Of a stretch of 64,000 nucleotides of DNA, positions 53,474-62,137 are shown piece by piece; the stretch's first letter is position 1; each line of letters starts with the position of its first letter. A program made the translations under genes and the position numbers. A model generated the notes under the pieces. The model saw only the letters and a list, made by a program, of their open reading frames with translations. It was not told where the DNA came from and made no database searches. Source of the DNA: Nocardioides flavus (ex Wang et al. 2016) (GTDB taxonomy: Bacteria > Actinomycetota > Actinomycetes > Propionibacteriales > Nocardioidaceae); the NCBI RefSeq assembly GCF_014653115.1, contig NZ_BNAD01000004.1, positions 124,001 through 188,000 on the forward strand, in the 5' to 3' direction.

Positions 53474-55135
53474 TCAACGGTGCACAGTGATGACCTGGAG
53501 TCCGTCGACGCAGTCGTAGCGGCGATGAGCGGCGGTCGCTGACTTTGAGGTGACGACCACCGGAGAAGGCGACTCACGCATTGCGGCGCATTCCTCCGCG
53601 ACGCTCATCCGGTCAGCCGCCAACGCAACTCCGCGCAAAGAGGCAATGAGGGTACGGGTCACCGCGGTTTCGGTGTCCGTGTTCATCCAGACACCTTGAG
53701 CCTCTGAGCTTCCCGGGATCTCCAACGCACTCATGACCCGTTGGCCGTCGACGGTTGACCATGCGTGAATCTGCGACCCCAAAGGGGTGACCAGACCCCA
53801 GAGCCCGAATGCCGATGCAAGCGTGCCGATAGTGACACCTCCGATCCTGAGCGCCGGGCCGGCTCGAGCCGCTCGTGCGACAAAGGACACCGTGACGACG
53901 GCGAACAGGCCGAGGCCGACCGCCGCGGTGTGCCACAGCAACTTGGACGGATAGTAGGAAGTGATCGAGGTCGCCAGAACTCCTGAAATCGCGACGCCGA
54001 CGAGCATGGGCGCCAGGACGACGCCCCCGAGTCCAGTCGCCTCAGCCCGAGGCAACTGTCGGATCACGATCATTGTCGCGATCACCGACGCCAGAAGCAC
54101 CAGCCACGACGGCACCGGGCTAACACCGGGCGCGGCAGAAGCCGCAATTCCAGGACCTGTGTACGCCGACAGGAAAGGAGGCGCGGCTCCGAGTGCACCG
54201 AGGCTAGTCAGCACCAGAACGCGCCCACGGGCTTGGGCGTCCGACACGGCCACCCTCCAGCCATGGACCGCAGCTGGCACCACGACGGCAGGTATCAATA
54301 GTTGCCAGGTATGTGCCATGAGCACGACCAGCGCGACCCACACCATGTAGCCGTTCAACCGGTTCGTCCGCCCAACCACGCATTCGCGGGCTGCGACCGC
54401 CAGCACAATCGCAGCAAGGATGGTCGTCTGGAATCCGAGCGCAAGGGTATCCGCCATGAAGCGGGGCGTCATCATCCAGCAACCGGCCAACGCAGCCGCC
54501 CAGGCTCCGGCTCGCCATCCTTGGGACTGCAACCGCTGTGCGATGGCATTCGCCAGATTGCTGCTGGCGAGCACCAGAAGCGCGAAAAGAATCCAGGTTG
54601 ACGTAGCGTTCAGAAGCACAAACGAGAGGATGCGGCTCTCATCTAGAGCGGCGCCACCAAAAACCCACGCCAAAGCGATCACGGTGTGCCAAGCCCGCGG
54701 GTAAGCGGTGTCTGCATAGGTCAGGTCGCCGGTCGAGACAATCTCGGCCACCGTTCCAACGTGACGAACATTGTCACCCCCGAGGAACCACTCGACGGCG
54801 TCGGGGCCCTGCAAGGCGAGTTGCGCCACACCCCACGCGAAGACCCAGCAGGCGGGAACCGTTGTCACCCATCCGGTCGGGCGCGACGACCCCTCGCTTA
54901 GCCGCCAAGAAACCACGGCGGCAGATCCTGCGAAAAGTAGAAGGAGCGCCGCCGCGATCCCCTGCTGGCGCAATGGCGCGTCAGCGACTTTGGTCAGCAC
55001 GAGCGCGGTCACTGTGACGAGCGACATGCCGACGAGAATTCCTGTCGGAAGCTCCGCGACCATCCTTGCCGCCGCATGGCGGAGGAGACGTCCACGGCGT
55101 GGCCGCATCGCAGGCGGACTCAACTCGTCAAGCAC
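53474..55135 (-). CDS. polytopic membrane protein, GT-C-like
   Basis: Protein of about 553 residues with 12 or more helices and a C-terminal extracytoplasmic domain of about 100 residues that contains two Cys (ECAAMRES and RYDCVDG). The layout resembles GT-C glycosyltransferases, and an Asp-rich first loop (EWFLGGDNVRHVG) fits, but I do not recognise a family. Base composition is lower in GC than the flanking genes. The start is uncertain: GTG 55135 or ATG 55108, neither with a clear ribosome site; an open frame further upstream runs into the Lrp-like gene. Confidence 0.65.
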   Translation of the reverse strand: MLDELSPPAMRPRRGRLLRHAAARMVAELPTGILVGMSLVTVTALVLTKVADAPLRQQGIAAALLLLFAGSAAVVSWRLSEGSSRPTGWVTTVPACWVFAWGVAQLALQGPDAVEWFLGGDNVRHVGTVAEIVSTGDLTYADTAYPRAWHTVIALAWVFGGAALDESRILSFVLLNATSTWILFALLVLASSNLANAIAQRLQSQGWRAGAWAAALAGCWMMTPRFMADTLALGFQTTILAAIVLAVAARECVVGRTNRLNGYMVWVALVVLMAHTWQLLIPAVVVPAAVHGWRVAVSDAQARGRVLVLTSLGALGAAPPFLSAYTGPGIAASAAPGVSPVPSWLVLLASVIATMIVIRQLPRAEATGLGGVVLAPMLVGVAISGVLATSITSYYPSKLLWHTAAVGLGLFAVVTVSFVARAARAGPALRIGGVTIGTLASAFGLWGLVTPLGSQIHAWSTVDGQRVMSALEIPGSSEAQGVWMNTDTETAVTRTLIASLRGVALAADRMSVAEECAAMRESPSPVVVTSKSATAAHRRYDCVDGLQVITVHR

Positions 55136-55178
55136 CAAGTGCCGCAATCGTCGCTTGGGCGCACGAGCATCCAAGTTG

Positions 55179-55457
55179 CTACTCCAGCCCCAAGCTGAAC
55201 GCAGCGTCGAGGTCGTGGCGAGAGTAGGTCCTGAACGCGATGTGCGTCTCGGTCTCGGTGACACCGTCGACCTTATTGAGCCGATCCGCCACGACCCCAG
55301 CTACCTCGTCGTGCTCGCGCACCCGTACCAGCGCAATGAGGTCGATCTGGCCGGTCACAGAATAGACCTCGCTGACGCCGTCGAGCGACGCGATGGCTTC
55401 TGCGACCTCAGCGATTCGCGCGACATCGGCCTTCACGAAAACGATGGCGGTGATCAT
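55179..55457 (-). CDS. stand-alone Lrp/AsnC ligand-binding (RAM) domain protein
   Basis: Protein of 92 residues that is just the effector-binding half of Lrp/AsnC regulators: AIVFVKADVARIAEVAEAIA, then VSEVYSVTGQIDLIALVRV and VDGVTETETHIAF. It lacks a DNA-binding domain, so it may bind an amino acid or modulate a full-length Lrp. TACGGT, 6 nt, ATG 55457 (leaderless). Such a gene often lies beside trpD in actinobacteria; here pseudogenes separate the two. Confidence 0.9.
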   Translation of the reverse strand: MITAIVFVKADVARIAEVAEAIASLDGVSEVYSVTGQIDLIALVRVREHDEVAGVVADRLNKVDGVTETETHIAFRTYSRHDLDAAFSLGLE

Positions 55458-55588
55458 GGGGTTACCGTAGCGGGCACGTCTGCCACGTGCTCGTCGATAT
55501 CGACATGCCCGTCGAGCGCATCAACACTCACCGTCCGATGGGCCGAGACGCCAGCGAACGACAGCGACGGACGCTAGAGTCCCCGTCG

Positions 55589-56197
55589 TGACCTGGCTCG
55601 ACGTCCTCGGCTGGAAGGGAGCGCACTCTTCGTCTACTCGCTTCTCCAGACCAGTGTTCTCCGACTCTGCGTGCTCAACGCGATAGCGTGGCTGATCTTG
55701 ATCGTTTCTGCACGATGCTCGGCCTGTGGCCGTTTGTCGGGATGAACGCTGTCTTGGTCGCCATCGATCTATGGTTCATCGTCCAGCGGCGCAACCGCCA
55801 GGAAAGACAGTTTCCCACGTCCTTGAGACAGCGCCGATGGACGAGCATTTGCGCCAAACCCTGCGGCTCCACGGTGCCGACATCCTGGAGTTCAACACTG
55901 ACTCCGTCCACGACGCCTCAGCGGACCAGACCGCCATCTTGGTCCACATTTGCGATGGGACGGTTGGCGTTGTGCTGCTTCGCAAGTATGGCCACACGGC
56001 CCTTGTGCTCCTCGACTACGTCACACTTCTGTACCGGATCTTCTCTCCCGGGGAAGTTCATCCGGCGCCGCAGCGGACTGGACGCCGACCGCGGCATCCG
56101 GCCTGCCGTCACTCCTCCCAACATGATCGACGCGAACGATAACCGGCTCAACTTCCGCCGCGAGGGATCATCGTGGACGCTGGAGGTCACTTCATGA
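55589..56197 (+). pseudogene. decayed copy of the YgjV-GNAT gene at 59583
   Basis: Translation in shifting frames reproduces the protein of the intact gene: VTWLDVLGWKG, then LFVYSLLQTSVLRL and LNAIAWLILIV, then LWPFVGMNAVLVAIDLWFI, then DEHLRQTLRLHGADILEFN with VGVVLLRKYGHTALVLLDYV, then FIRRRSGLDADRGIRPAVTPP and FRREG. At least four frame changes are needed, at about 55620, 55705, 55810 and 56055. The gene cannot make the full protein. Its 3' end runs into the ribosome site of the following membrane protein gene. Confidence 0.88.
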
Positions 56198-57573
56198 TCA
56201 CTATCCTCATGCGGCGGGTGCTTCCTCTCGTCAGTGTCGCCACCGTCTTGGTCGCCTGCGTTCATCGGATCCACGTAGATGATCCGGGCTCTGACATGTG
56301 GTTCCACCTACGAATCGGACGCGAGTTTCTGTCCGGCTGGTCAGTCGCCGATCCCGGGCACCTCGGCGCCTTCGACAACGCGGAGTGGACTCCCACCCAG
56401 TGGCTCCCGCAGATGGCCATGGCCGCCATGAACGATGCTTTCGGCGTTGGAGGGGTCGTATGGTTGGCCGGCGCCGTCCAGGTTGTTCTCCTGCTGACGA
56501 TCTACGTGCTTTGCCGCCGTGAGGCAGCGCCATTGCCCGCAGCACTCACGACTGCACTGGCTTTCCTCGCCCTGAGCATCGGGCTATCTCCTCGACCTCA
56601 GGTGCTGAGCTACCTGTTGGTGACCGTGACCGTCTTCGCATGGTTGGCGAGCGCGCGCGACGGCCGTCCGCGGTGGTGGCTCGTCGCCATTGCCTGGATC
56701 TGGGCTCCGTTGCACGGAATGTGGCCGTTGGCCGCCGTCATCGGCGCTGTCTCAGTGGCGGGCATCGCCCTTGATCGAGATCATGACCTCCGACGAGTCT
56801 CTCGACTCGCCCTCATTCCCGCGTTGTCCGCGATAGTTCCCGTACTCACGCCAGTTGGCCCGGACCTCTACCGCTCGGTGCTACTCGTCGGGGGGCGTTC
56901 AGAGTACTTCCAGGAATGGGGGCCAACCGACTTCCACGAACCGCACGCCGTGGTGCTTGCGCTCATGTTGGCCATCGCGGTGGTGCACGCCGCCCGTAGC
57001 CGCCAGTCGTGGCTGTCGATTCTCCTGCTGCTGATGGCCGCCGGCTGGGCGGTCTATTCCAGTCGCACGACACCGGTTGCAGCAGCGATCGTGGCCCCGC
57101 TGGTCGCGCGAGCGTTCCAGTCGGCTGTTCCCACCGCCGACCGCCCCGGCAGACGAGAACAGTTAGCCCTGGTCGGTCTCGGTGCACTCACGCTCACGCT
57201 GTTCGCACTGATCGCGCCCTCTCGTGGTGATCGGACGGTCGTGCCACCGTGGACCGACGAGCGACTGTCGGCGTTGCCCCAGGGGACGCGCGTCCTCGAC
57301 GACTGGGCCACCGGCCCCTACTATCTCTGGAAGCACCCAGAGCTCAGTCTGGTCATGCATGGATACGGCGACGTCTTCACCGATGCCGAGATCAAGCGCA
57401 ATCAGGACATCATGATGCTCAACCCCGGGTGGGACGATGAGGTCACGGCCTTGGACGCCGAAGCAGCACTGGTGTCGACAGACTCCCCCCTTGGGTGGGC
57501 GCTCCGCAGAGATAGCCGGTGGACAGTCGTCGAAGAGGACAACGAGTTCGTCTTCCTCATGCCGCGTGACTGA
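56194..57573 (+). CDS. polytopic membrane protein of unknown function
   Basis: Protein of 459 residues with about ten helices. The first outer loop has the Asp/Trp-rich sequence DDPGSDMWFHLRIGREFL, resembling the catalytic-loop position of GT-C glycosyltransferases. The C-terminal 120 residues are extracytoplasmic (VLDDWATGPYYLWKHPELS). No family is certain. GGAGG at 56182-56186 precedes ATG 56194. It sits between two pseudogenes in a lower-GC stretch. Confidence 0.72.
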   Translation: MITILMRRVLPLVSVATVLVACVHRIHVDDPGSDMWFHLRIGREFLSGWSVADPGHLGAFDNAEWTPTQWLPQMAMAAMNDAFGVGGVVWLAGAVQVVLLLTIYVLCRREAAPLPAALTTALAFLALSIGLSPRPQVLSYLLVTVTVFAWLASARDGRPRWWLVAIAWIWAPLHGMWPLAAVIGAVSVAGIALDRDHDLRRVSRLALIPALSAIVPVLTPVGPDLYRSVLLVGGRSEYFQEWGPTDFHEPHAVVLALMLAIAVVHAARSRQSWLSILLLLMAAGWAVYSSRTTPVAAAIVAPLVARAFQSAVPTADRPGRREQLALVGLGALTLTLFALIAPSRGDRTVVPPWTDERLSALPQGTRVLDDWATGPYYLWKHPELSLVMHGYGDVFTDAEIKRNQDIMMLNPGWDDEVTALDAEAALVSTDSPLGWALRRDSRWTVVEEDNEFVFLMPRD

Positions 57574-57584
57574 GCTGGTGCTCA

Positions 57585-57870
57585 GCGCGCAGCGACTCCA
57601 GCCACCGGTTCGAAGCGGCGCGTGTCGCTCCCGAATTGAGGGCTCGACAGCTTCAGCGATTCCCTGCAAAACCAGGGCGTCGGATCGGCCTCAATTTCGA
57701 GCGTTGCCGACACGCCTGCGGCCGGGCCGGATACCGACCTCCTGAGCAACCTCTGCGACACGAATGGTGCCCAACCGTATGGAGCTTCGCGCGCAGCGCC
57801 ACGACGAACTCCGCGAGCTCGACAGGCCTCGCCGCGCCGGCAAACAGTTCATGCATAGCTCAACGTGCTT
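57585..57870 (-). pseudogene. internally deleted remnant of trpD
   Basis: Three pieces of anthranilate phosphoribosyltransferase remain in order on the minus strand. HELFAGAARPVELAEFVVALR (57785-57856) matches [21 protein letters not shown] of the intact trpD. RVAEVAQEVGI (57727-57762) matches [29 protein letters not shown] (about 57590-57645) matches [18 protein letters not shown]. Everything between is lost, and frames shift. The rest of the 57574-58015 gap has no gene. Confidence 0.85.
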
Positions 57871-58015
57871 GCTTGCCCTTCAGTAGGTTCACCCCGCTGA
57901 CAAAGGCAGTGGGAACGTTTTGGGCAGGTGGTCGACATGCGTCACTGAAGTCGTGCCTGCCTGAGGTTCAACGAAAGCGTCATGTGACAAGAAGGGACGT
58001 CTAGCCTCTCTTCCC

Positions 58016-58903
58016 GTGACTGACATTCGACCGCTCGCACTGGCACTGCGGGCACTGGCCTGGGCAGGGAGCCTGATCTTCGCTTGGTTGTCCGTCACAC
58101 TCGTCGCCACCGAGCTCGGTTTCGGCGTCGACTCCCATGCGTACTGGTCGGCATGGCGGGGCGAGATGTACGGCGCGGCACCGGCCACCCGCGACGCCTA
58201 CCTTTACAGCCCGGCCTTCGCGCAGGCACTCTGGCCGCTGGCCCAGCTGCCTTGGCCGGCCTTCGCCGTCATTTGGGCACTCGGGGCGACTGCGGCGATC
58301 GTCTGGCTCGCAGCGGGCGCGGGAAAGACATGGGCCGTGCCGCTGTTCCTCCTTGGCACGTTCGAGATCCTCACCGGCAACGTCAACTGGGTCCTGGCCG
58401 TCATCGCAGTCGTCGGCCTTCGCCTTCCCGGGGTCTGGACGATCGCGCTCATGACCAAGGTCACGCCCGCGCTGGGGCCGGTCTGGTTCCTCGCACGAGG
58501 CGAGTGGCGCCAACTGGGCACCTCGATCGCGTGGGCGGCGACTCTGGTCGCGCTGTCCGTCAGCATCTCGCCGGACCTCTGGCGCCAGTGGTGGGACTTC
58601 CTGACTACGCACTCGGGCTCCGCCGCCGGCCAGGTCGGCTCGGCGTTCCTGCCGCCGCTGTGGATTCGGCTCCCCGCCGTCGTCGCGCTGGTCGTGTGGG
58701 GCGCCCGGACGGACCGGGTCTGGACCCTGCCCGTAGGAATGGCCCTGAGCTCTCCCGTAAGCGGCATCGGTCAGCTCGTGGTGCTCTTAGCCATCCCCCG
58801 ACTCCTGAAGCGGGACGCCGCAGGCGTCGCTCCGCCAGGAAGGAGGACCGGCAGCACGCGTGTCAGGACTTGGCCGGGGGCCAGGCGCGCAGCAGGTCGT
58901 TGA
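58016..58903 (+). CDS. GT87/DUF2029-like membrane glycosyltransferase
   Basis: Protein of 295 residues with about eight helices. The order of motifs (FGVDSHAYWSAWRGEMYG, then YLYSPAFAQALWPL, then LTGNVNWVLAVI and MTKVTPALGPVWFL) follows the GT-C mannosyltransferase family GT87, which uses polyprenyl-phosphate sugars. It is shorter than usual (about 400 residues), and the last 35 residues are Arg-rich, so the C-terminus may be truncated or frameshifted. GTG 58016, with TAGCCT 8 nt upstream. Confidence 0.75.
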   Translation: MTDIRPLALALRALAWAGSLIFAWLSVTLVATELGFGVDSHAYWSAWRGEMYGAAPATRDAYLYSPAFAQALWPLAQLPWPAFAVIWALGATAAIVWLAAGAGKTWAVPLFLLGTFEILTGNVNWVLAVIAVVGLRLPGVWTIALMTKVTPALGPVWFLARGEWRQLGTSIAWAATLVALSVSISPDLWRQWWDFLTTHSGSAAGQVGSAFLPPLWIRLPAVVALVVWGARTDRVWTLPVGMALSSPVSGIGQLVVLLAIPRLLKRDAAGVAPPGRRTGSTRVRTWPGARRAAGR

Positions 58904-58965
58904 CGAAACCACATCGCGAGCCTGGCGTCCTCCGATCGACCGGAGAGAGCGACGACCGGGCACAT

Positions 58966-59410
58966 TCACAGATCTTGTTCTTGCGTTGCCCGGCGACACC
59001 CAAGCCGCCGTGGCGCCTTGCGCGCGTCCTGGGGCCAGTTCGACCAAGGCATCTCGCGCTCGAGCGTGTCCGGGGTGAGAATCATGTCACCGAAGTCGGC
59101 GCGGGCCTCTCTACCAGGTCGTGGTTGTCGGGCAGCGGCGGGACGGGGGTGGGCCGCTCGCGTGAGGCCAGGGTGCCGAACCAGCCGTCGACGTCCTTCG
59201 CCGAAACGGGGTGCCTTCCGTTGGCCAAGGGGGTAATGTCCCAGTCAGTCAGGCCGTGTGCACGTTCGAGGTGAGCGTCGGTGAGCACTTGGATCCCGAA
59301 CGTATCGGGGGGCCAGCAGCGCAACGCATCGTCGAGATCTCGGGACCCCACCATCGCGCCGGACCAGCCCTTGTCGGTCAGTACCCACCCATTCGCAGTC
59401 GTCGAACTTC
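58966..59410 (-). pseudogene. C-terminal fragment of a paralog of the 13451 gene, frameshifted
   Basis: The minus strand reads FGIQVLTDAHLERAHGLTDW, then AKDVDGWFGTLASRE, then in another frame ADFGDMILTPDTLEREMPW, ending at 58966. The matching parts of the 13451 protein are AIQVLTSAHLELAHELSGW, AEDVEPWF and DFGDMLLTP. A one-base loss near 59100 (restored by one extra G) separates the two frames, and the N-terminal two-thirds is missing. Between 59410 and 59582 I see no gene. Confidence 0.7.
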
Positions 59411-59582
59411 CGGAGCCCGCCAACCGAGCGCTGGTCTGGGCGCTGCCCGCCCGCAGGTCGGGCTCGTTCGGTTCCAACCCGCCCCCAGCCGGCGAAGAGG
59501 TGGAACCGCTTAAGACCGGCCTCCCCCACCGCAGGCGATATCTCGGCGCCAACGGTTCGGCGCGCAGCAGTAGTCTCCCGCC

Positions 59583-60206
59583 GTGACCTGGCTCGCTGAC
59601 CACTGGCTCGACGTCCTCGGTTGGGGCGGGAGCGCTCTGCTCGTCTACTCCCTGCTCCAAGCCAGCGTCCTGCGGCTCCGCGTGCTCAACGCCATCGCTT
59701 GCGTGATCCTGATCATCTTCAACGCCGTGCTCGAGGTCTGGCCGATGGTCGGGATGAACACCGTCTTGGTCGTCATCAACCTGTGGTTCATCTTGCAGCT
59801 GCTGCGCGACCGCCACGACGAGTCGGCCTTCGACGTGCTCGAGGTCGCGCCGACGGACGAGTACCTCCGTCACACCCTGCGGGTCCACGGCGCCGACATC
59901 CTGAAGTTCAACCCCGACTTCGTGCACGATCCCTCGGCGGACCAGGAATCGTTCGTGGTCCAGAAGGGCGACGAGACCGTCGGAGTCGTCCTGCTCCGCA
60001 AGGACGGCGGCACCGCCAACGTGCTGCTCGACTACGTCACTCCGCGCTATCGCGACTTCTCCCCCGGCGAGTTCGTCTGGCGCCGCAGCGGTCTCCTCAC
60101 CGGCCGCGGCATCCGTCGCGTCGTCACGCCGCCCGGGATGGTCGGCGCCTACTACGACCGGCTGGGCTTCCGTCGCGAGGGTGAGTCGTACGTGCTTGAG
60201 CTTTAG
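59583..60206 (+). CDS. YgjV-like membrane domain fused to GNAT-like domain
   Basis: Protein of 207 residues. The N-terminal 75 residues form two or three helices with LGWGGSALLVYSLLQASVLR and WPMVGMNTVLVVINLWFI, the YgjV-like pattern. The C-terminal part ends in a GNAT-like acetyltransferase core (GRGIRRVVTPPGMVGAYYDRLGFRREG). A decayed copy lies at 55589-56197. TAGTCT, 6 nt, GTG 59583 (leaderless). Role unknown. Confidence 0.8.
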   Translation: MTWLADHWLDVLGWGGSALLVYSLLQASVLRLRVLNAIACVILIIFNAVLEVWPMVGMNTVLVVINLWFILQLLRDRHDESAFDVLEVAPTDEYLRHTLRVHGADILKFNPDFVHDPSADQESFVVQKGDETVGVVLLRKDGGTANVLLDYVTPRYRDFSPGEFVWRRSGLLTGRGIRRVVTPPGMVGAYYDRLGFRREGESYVLEL

Positions 60207-60262
60207 GTTTCCCATCTTCGAAAGAGCGGCGTCGCGCAAGGGCTTCTGAGAGACTCGGACGC

Positions 60263-60490
60263 ATGGCGTACGGCCACCAGCCCGGCTCGATCTTCTCTGC
60301 GGCGGCCTTCGTGTGCGCCGCTGCGGTCGTCCTGGGGCACGGCCCGATGCTCGCGATCGTCGGGATGATCTGCGCGACCGTAGCGATGGCGCGCGGCGAA
60401 GGACTAGCCGGACCGGCAGTGCTGGTCGCGCTCGTGGTTCTGGTGCTGTCATTCATCCTGCCCACGAGTATCGCCCTCGGCCGGCTTTAA
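60263..60490 (+). CDS. small two-helix membrane protein
   Basis: Protein of 75 residues with two hydrophobic segments (FSAAAFVCAAAVVLGHGPMLA and AVLVALVVLVLSFILPTSIAL) separated by a charged turn. Family not recognised. The start ATG 60263 has no strong ribosome site. Convergent with trpD. Confidence 0.6.
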   Translation: MAYGHQPGSIFSAAAFVCAAAVVLGHGPMLAIVGMICATVAMARGEGLAGPAVLVALVVLVLSFILPTSIALGRL

Positions 60491-60502
60491 CCCATACCGA
60501 CC

Positions 60503-61531
60503 TCAGGCCGAGCTCGCCGCCACCCACCGCTCAAGCGCTGCCTGCGCCGCCCCGGAGTCGATTGCGTCGGCGGCCTTCGCCACCCCAGCCGCGAGAGCGG
60601 TCTCGACGTCGTCGTCTGGGGTGTCGTAGACCGCGAGCGCCGCGCCCGCGTTCAGCACGACCGCATCCCGGACCGGTCCGGGCTCGCCCGCCAGCATCCG
60701 GCGTACGACCTCGGCGTTGTGAGCGGCGTCGCCGCCGCGCAGGTCCTCAGTCGTCGCGCGGGCGATGCCGAGCGAGGCAGGGTCGACGGAGTGCTTGGTG
60801 ACGTCGCCGCCGTGGACTCGCCACACGGTGGACGTGGTGGTCGTCGTGAGCTCGTCGAGGCCGTCGTCGCCGCGGAACACCCAGGCGTCCACACCGCGCT
60901 CTGCCAGCACGCCCGCCATCACGGGGGCCATCCGGGGGTCGGCACACCCGATGGCCTGTGCCTGCGGGCGGGCCGGGTTGGTCAGCGGGCCGAGGATGTT
61001 GAAGGTCGTGGCGATGCCGAGCTCGCGTCGCGGCACGGCCGCGTGCCGCATCGCGGGGTGGAAGGCGGCGGAGAAGCAGAACGTGATGCCGGCCTCCTCC
61101 GCGACCTCCGCGACGCGGGCCGGGGGGAGGTCGAGGCGGATGCCGAGGGCCTCGAGGACGTCGGCCGAGCCGGACTTCGACGACGCCGAGCGGTTGCCGT
61201 GCTTGACCACGCGCGCGCCCGCGCCGGCGGCGACGATGGCCGCCATCGTGGAGATGTTGACCGACATCGAGCGGTCACCGCCGGTGCCGACGATGTCGAG
61301 CAACCGGCCGGGCACCGAGATCGGGTTGGCCGCGGCGAGCATGGCCGCCGCGATCCCGGAGACCTCCTCGACCGTCTCGCCCTTGGCACGCAGCGCCACG
61401 ACGAACCCGGCGAGCTGGACTGGCGTCGCCGCGCCGGCGAAGACCTCGTCCATGGCCCATCGTGCCTGCTCGGTCGTCAGGTCGCTCCCGGCGACCAGCG
61501 TGGAGAGGACGTCGGGCCAGGTGTGGGACAT
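60503..61531 (-). CDS. trpD: anthranilate phosphoribosyltransferase
   Basis: Second step of tryptophan synthesis: anthranilate plus PRPP gives phosphoribosyl-anthranilate. Protein of 342 residues with [17 protein letters not shown] (PRPP loop, GTGGD 82-86), [23 protein letters not shown], and [13 protein letters not shown]. All are intact. I choose ATG 61531 (MSHTWPDVL), with AACACT 7 nt upstream; two further ATG codons lie upstream in frame. No other trp genes adjoin it. A remnant second copy lies at 57585-57870. Confidence 0.95.
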   Translation of the reverse strand: MSHTWPDVLSTLVAGSDLTTEQARWAMDEVFAGAATPVQLAGFVVALRAKGETVEEVSGIAAAMLAAANPISVPGRLLDIVGTGGDRSMSVNISTMAAIVAAGAGARVVKHGNRSASSKSGSADVLEALGIRLDLPPARVAEVAEEAGITFCFSAAFHPAMRHAAVPRRELGIATTFNILGPLTNPARPQAQAIGCADPRMAPVMAGVLAERGVDAWVFRGDDGLDELTTTTTSTVWRVHGGDVTKHSVDPASLGIARATTEDLRGGDAAHNAEVVRRMLAGEPGPVRDAVVLNAGAALAVYDTPDDDVETALAAGVAKAADAIDSGAAQAALERWVAASSA

Positions 61532-61580
61532 GGGGCCGAGTGTTCCAGACATGCCGAGAGCCACCGGACGGGTGTGGTCG

Positions 61581-61653
61581 GGTTTCGAGACGGTCGCTGC
61601 GCGACCTCCTCAACCAGCGACCAAGCTGGTTGCGACCTCCTCAACCAGCGAGG
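61581..61653. repeat. REP-like element (GGTTTCGAGACGG...CTCAACCAGC)
   Basis: GGTTTCGAGACGGTCGCTGC (61581-61600) continues GCGACCTCCTCAACCAGC to 61619. The inner GGTCGC/GCGACC stem makes it palindromic. A second partial copy, GCGACCTCCTCAACCAGCGAG, follows at 61632. Same family as 28273 and 62091. It lies between the trpD start and the receiver-like gene. Confidence 0.75.
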
Positions 61654-61656
61654 AGA

Positions 61657-62070
61657 TCAGGAGGTGGCCGGCACCGACGGCCGCAGCAGGCCGATGACGG
61701 CCTCCGCGAGCTGGATCGGGTCGATCGGGTGCGGCACTGCGGCCTCGGCGCGCGACCAGGTCGCCAGCCAGGCGTCCTGCGGGCGGCCGGTGAGGACCAG
61801 GACCGGCGGGCACTCGTAGATCTCGTCCTTGAGCTGCTTGGCGATGCCCATGCCACCCGCGGGGACGGCCTCGCCGTCGAGGATGGCGAGCGCGATGTCG
61901 CCGCGGTCCATGTTCTGCAGGACGACCGGCTCCGTGGCGACCTCGACGTACTCGAGCTCCGGCAAGTCGGGGTGCGGGCGACGGCCCAGCGCGAGGATGA
62001 CCTGCTGGCGGGTGTTCACGTCGTCGCTGTAGACGAGGACCTTCAGGGAGCGCTCTGCGGCATCAGTCAC
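61657..62070 (-). CDS. receiver-domain-like protein (stand-alone)
   Basis: Protein of 137 residues with a CheY-like layout: KVLVYSDDVNTRQQVILAL (Asp16-Asp17), Asp65 in LAILDGEAVP, and VLVLTGRPQDAWL. The usual Lys near the last strand reads HPIDP, so classical phosphorylation chemistry is doubtful. No output domain. GTG 62070, 6 nt after TACGAT. It sits before ctaG/ctaE in related genomes, but its function is not known. Confidence 0.8.
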   Translation of the reverse strand: MTDAAERSLKVLVYSDDVNTRQQVILALGRRPHPDLPELEYVEVATEPVVLQNMDRGDIALAILDGEAVPAGGMGIAKQLKDEIYECPPVLVLTGRPQDAWLATWSRAEAAVPHPIDPIQLAEAVIGLLRPSVPATS

Positions 62071-62090
62071 GGTGGCATCGTAACCGTGGA

Positions 62091-62126
62091 GGTCTCGTGA
62101 CGGGACTCCGTCCCTCCTCGACCAGC
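62091..62126. repeat. REP-like element (GGTCTCGTGAC...TCGACCAGC)
   Basis: GGTCTCGTGACGGGACTCCG, then TCCCTCCTCGACCAGC. The inner GGGACTCCGTCCC is a short hairpin. Third member of the GGTCTCG/ACCAGC family in this window, in the gap between the receiver-like gene and ctaG. Confidence 0.72.
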
Positions 62127-62137
62127 AGACGTGCGGG

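Noticed and set aside
53474..59582. Mobile element or prophage as the cause of the lower-GC stretch
   Set aside because: No integrase, transposase, terminal repeats or phage structural genes are visible; a decayed duplication explains the remnants better.
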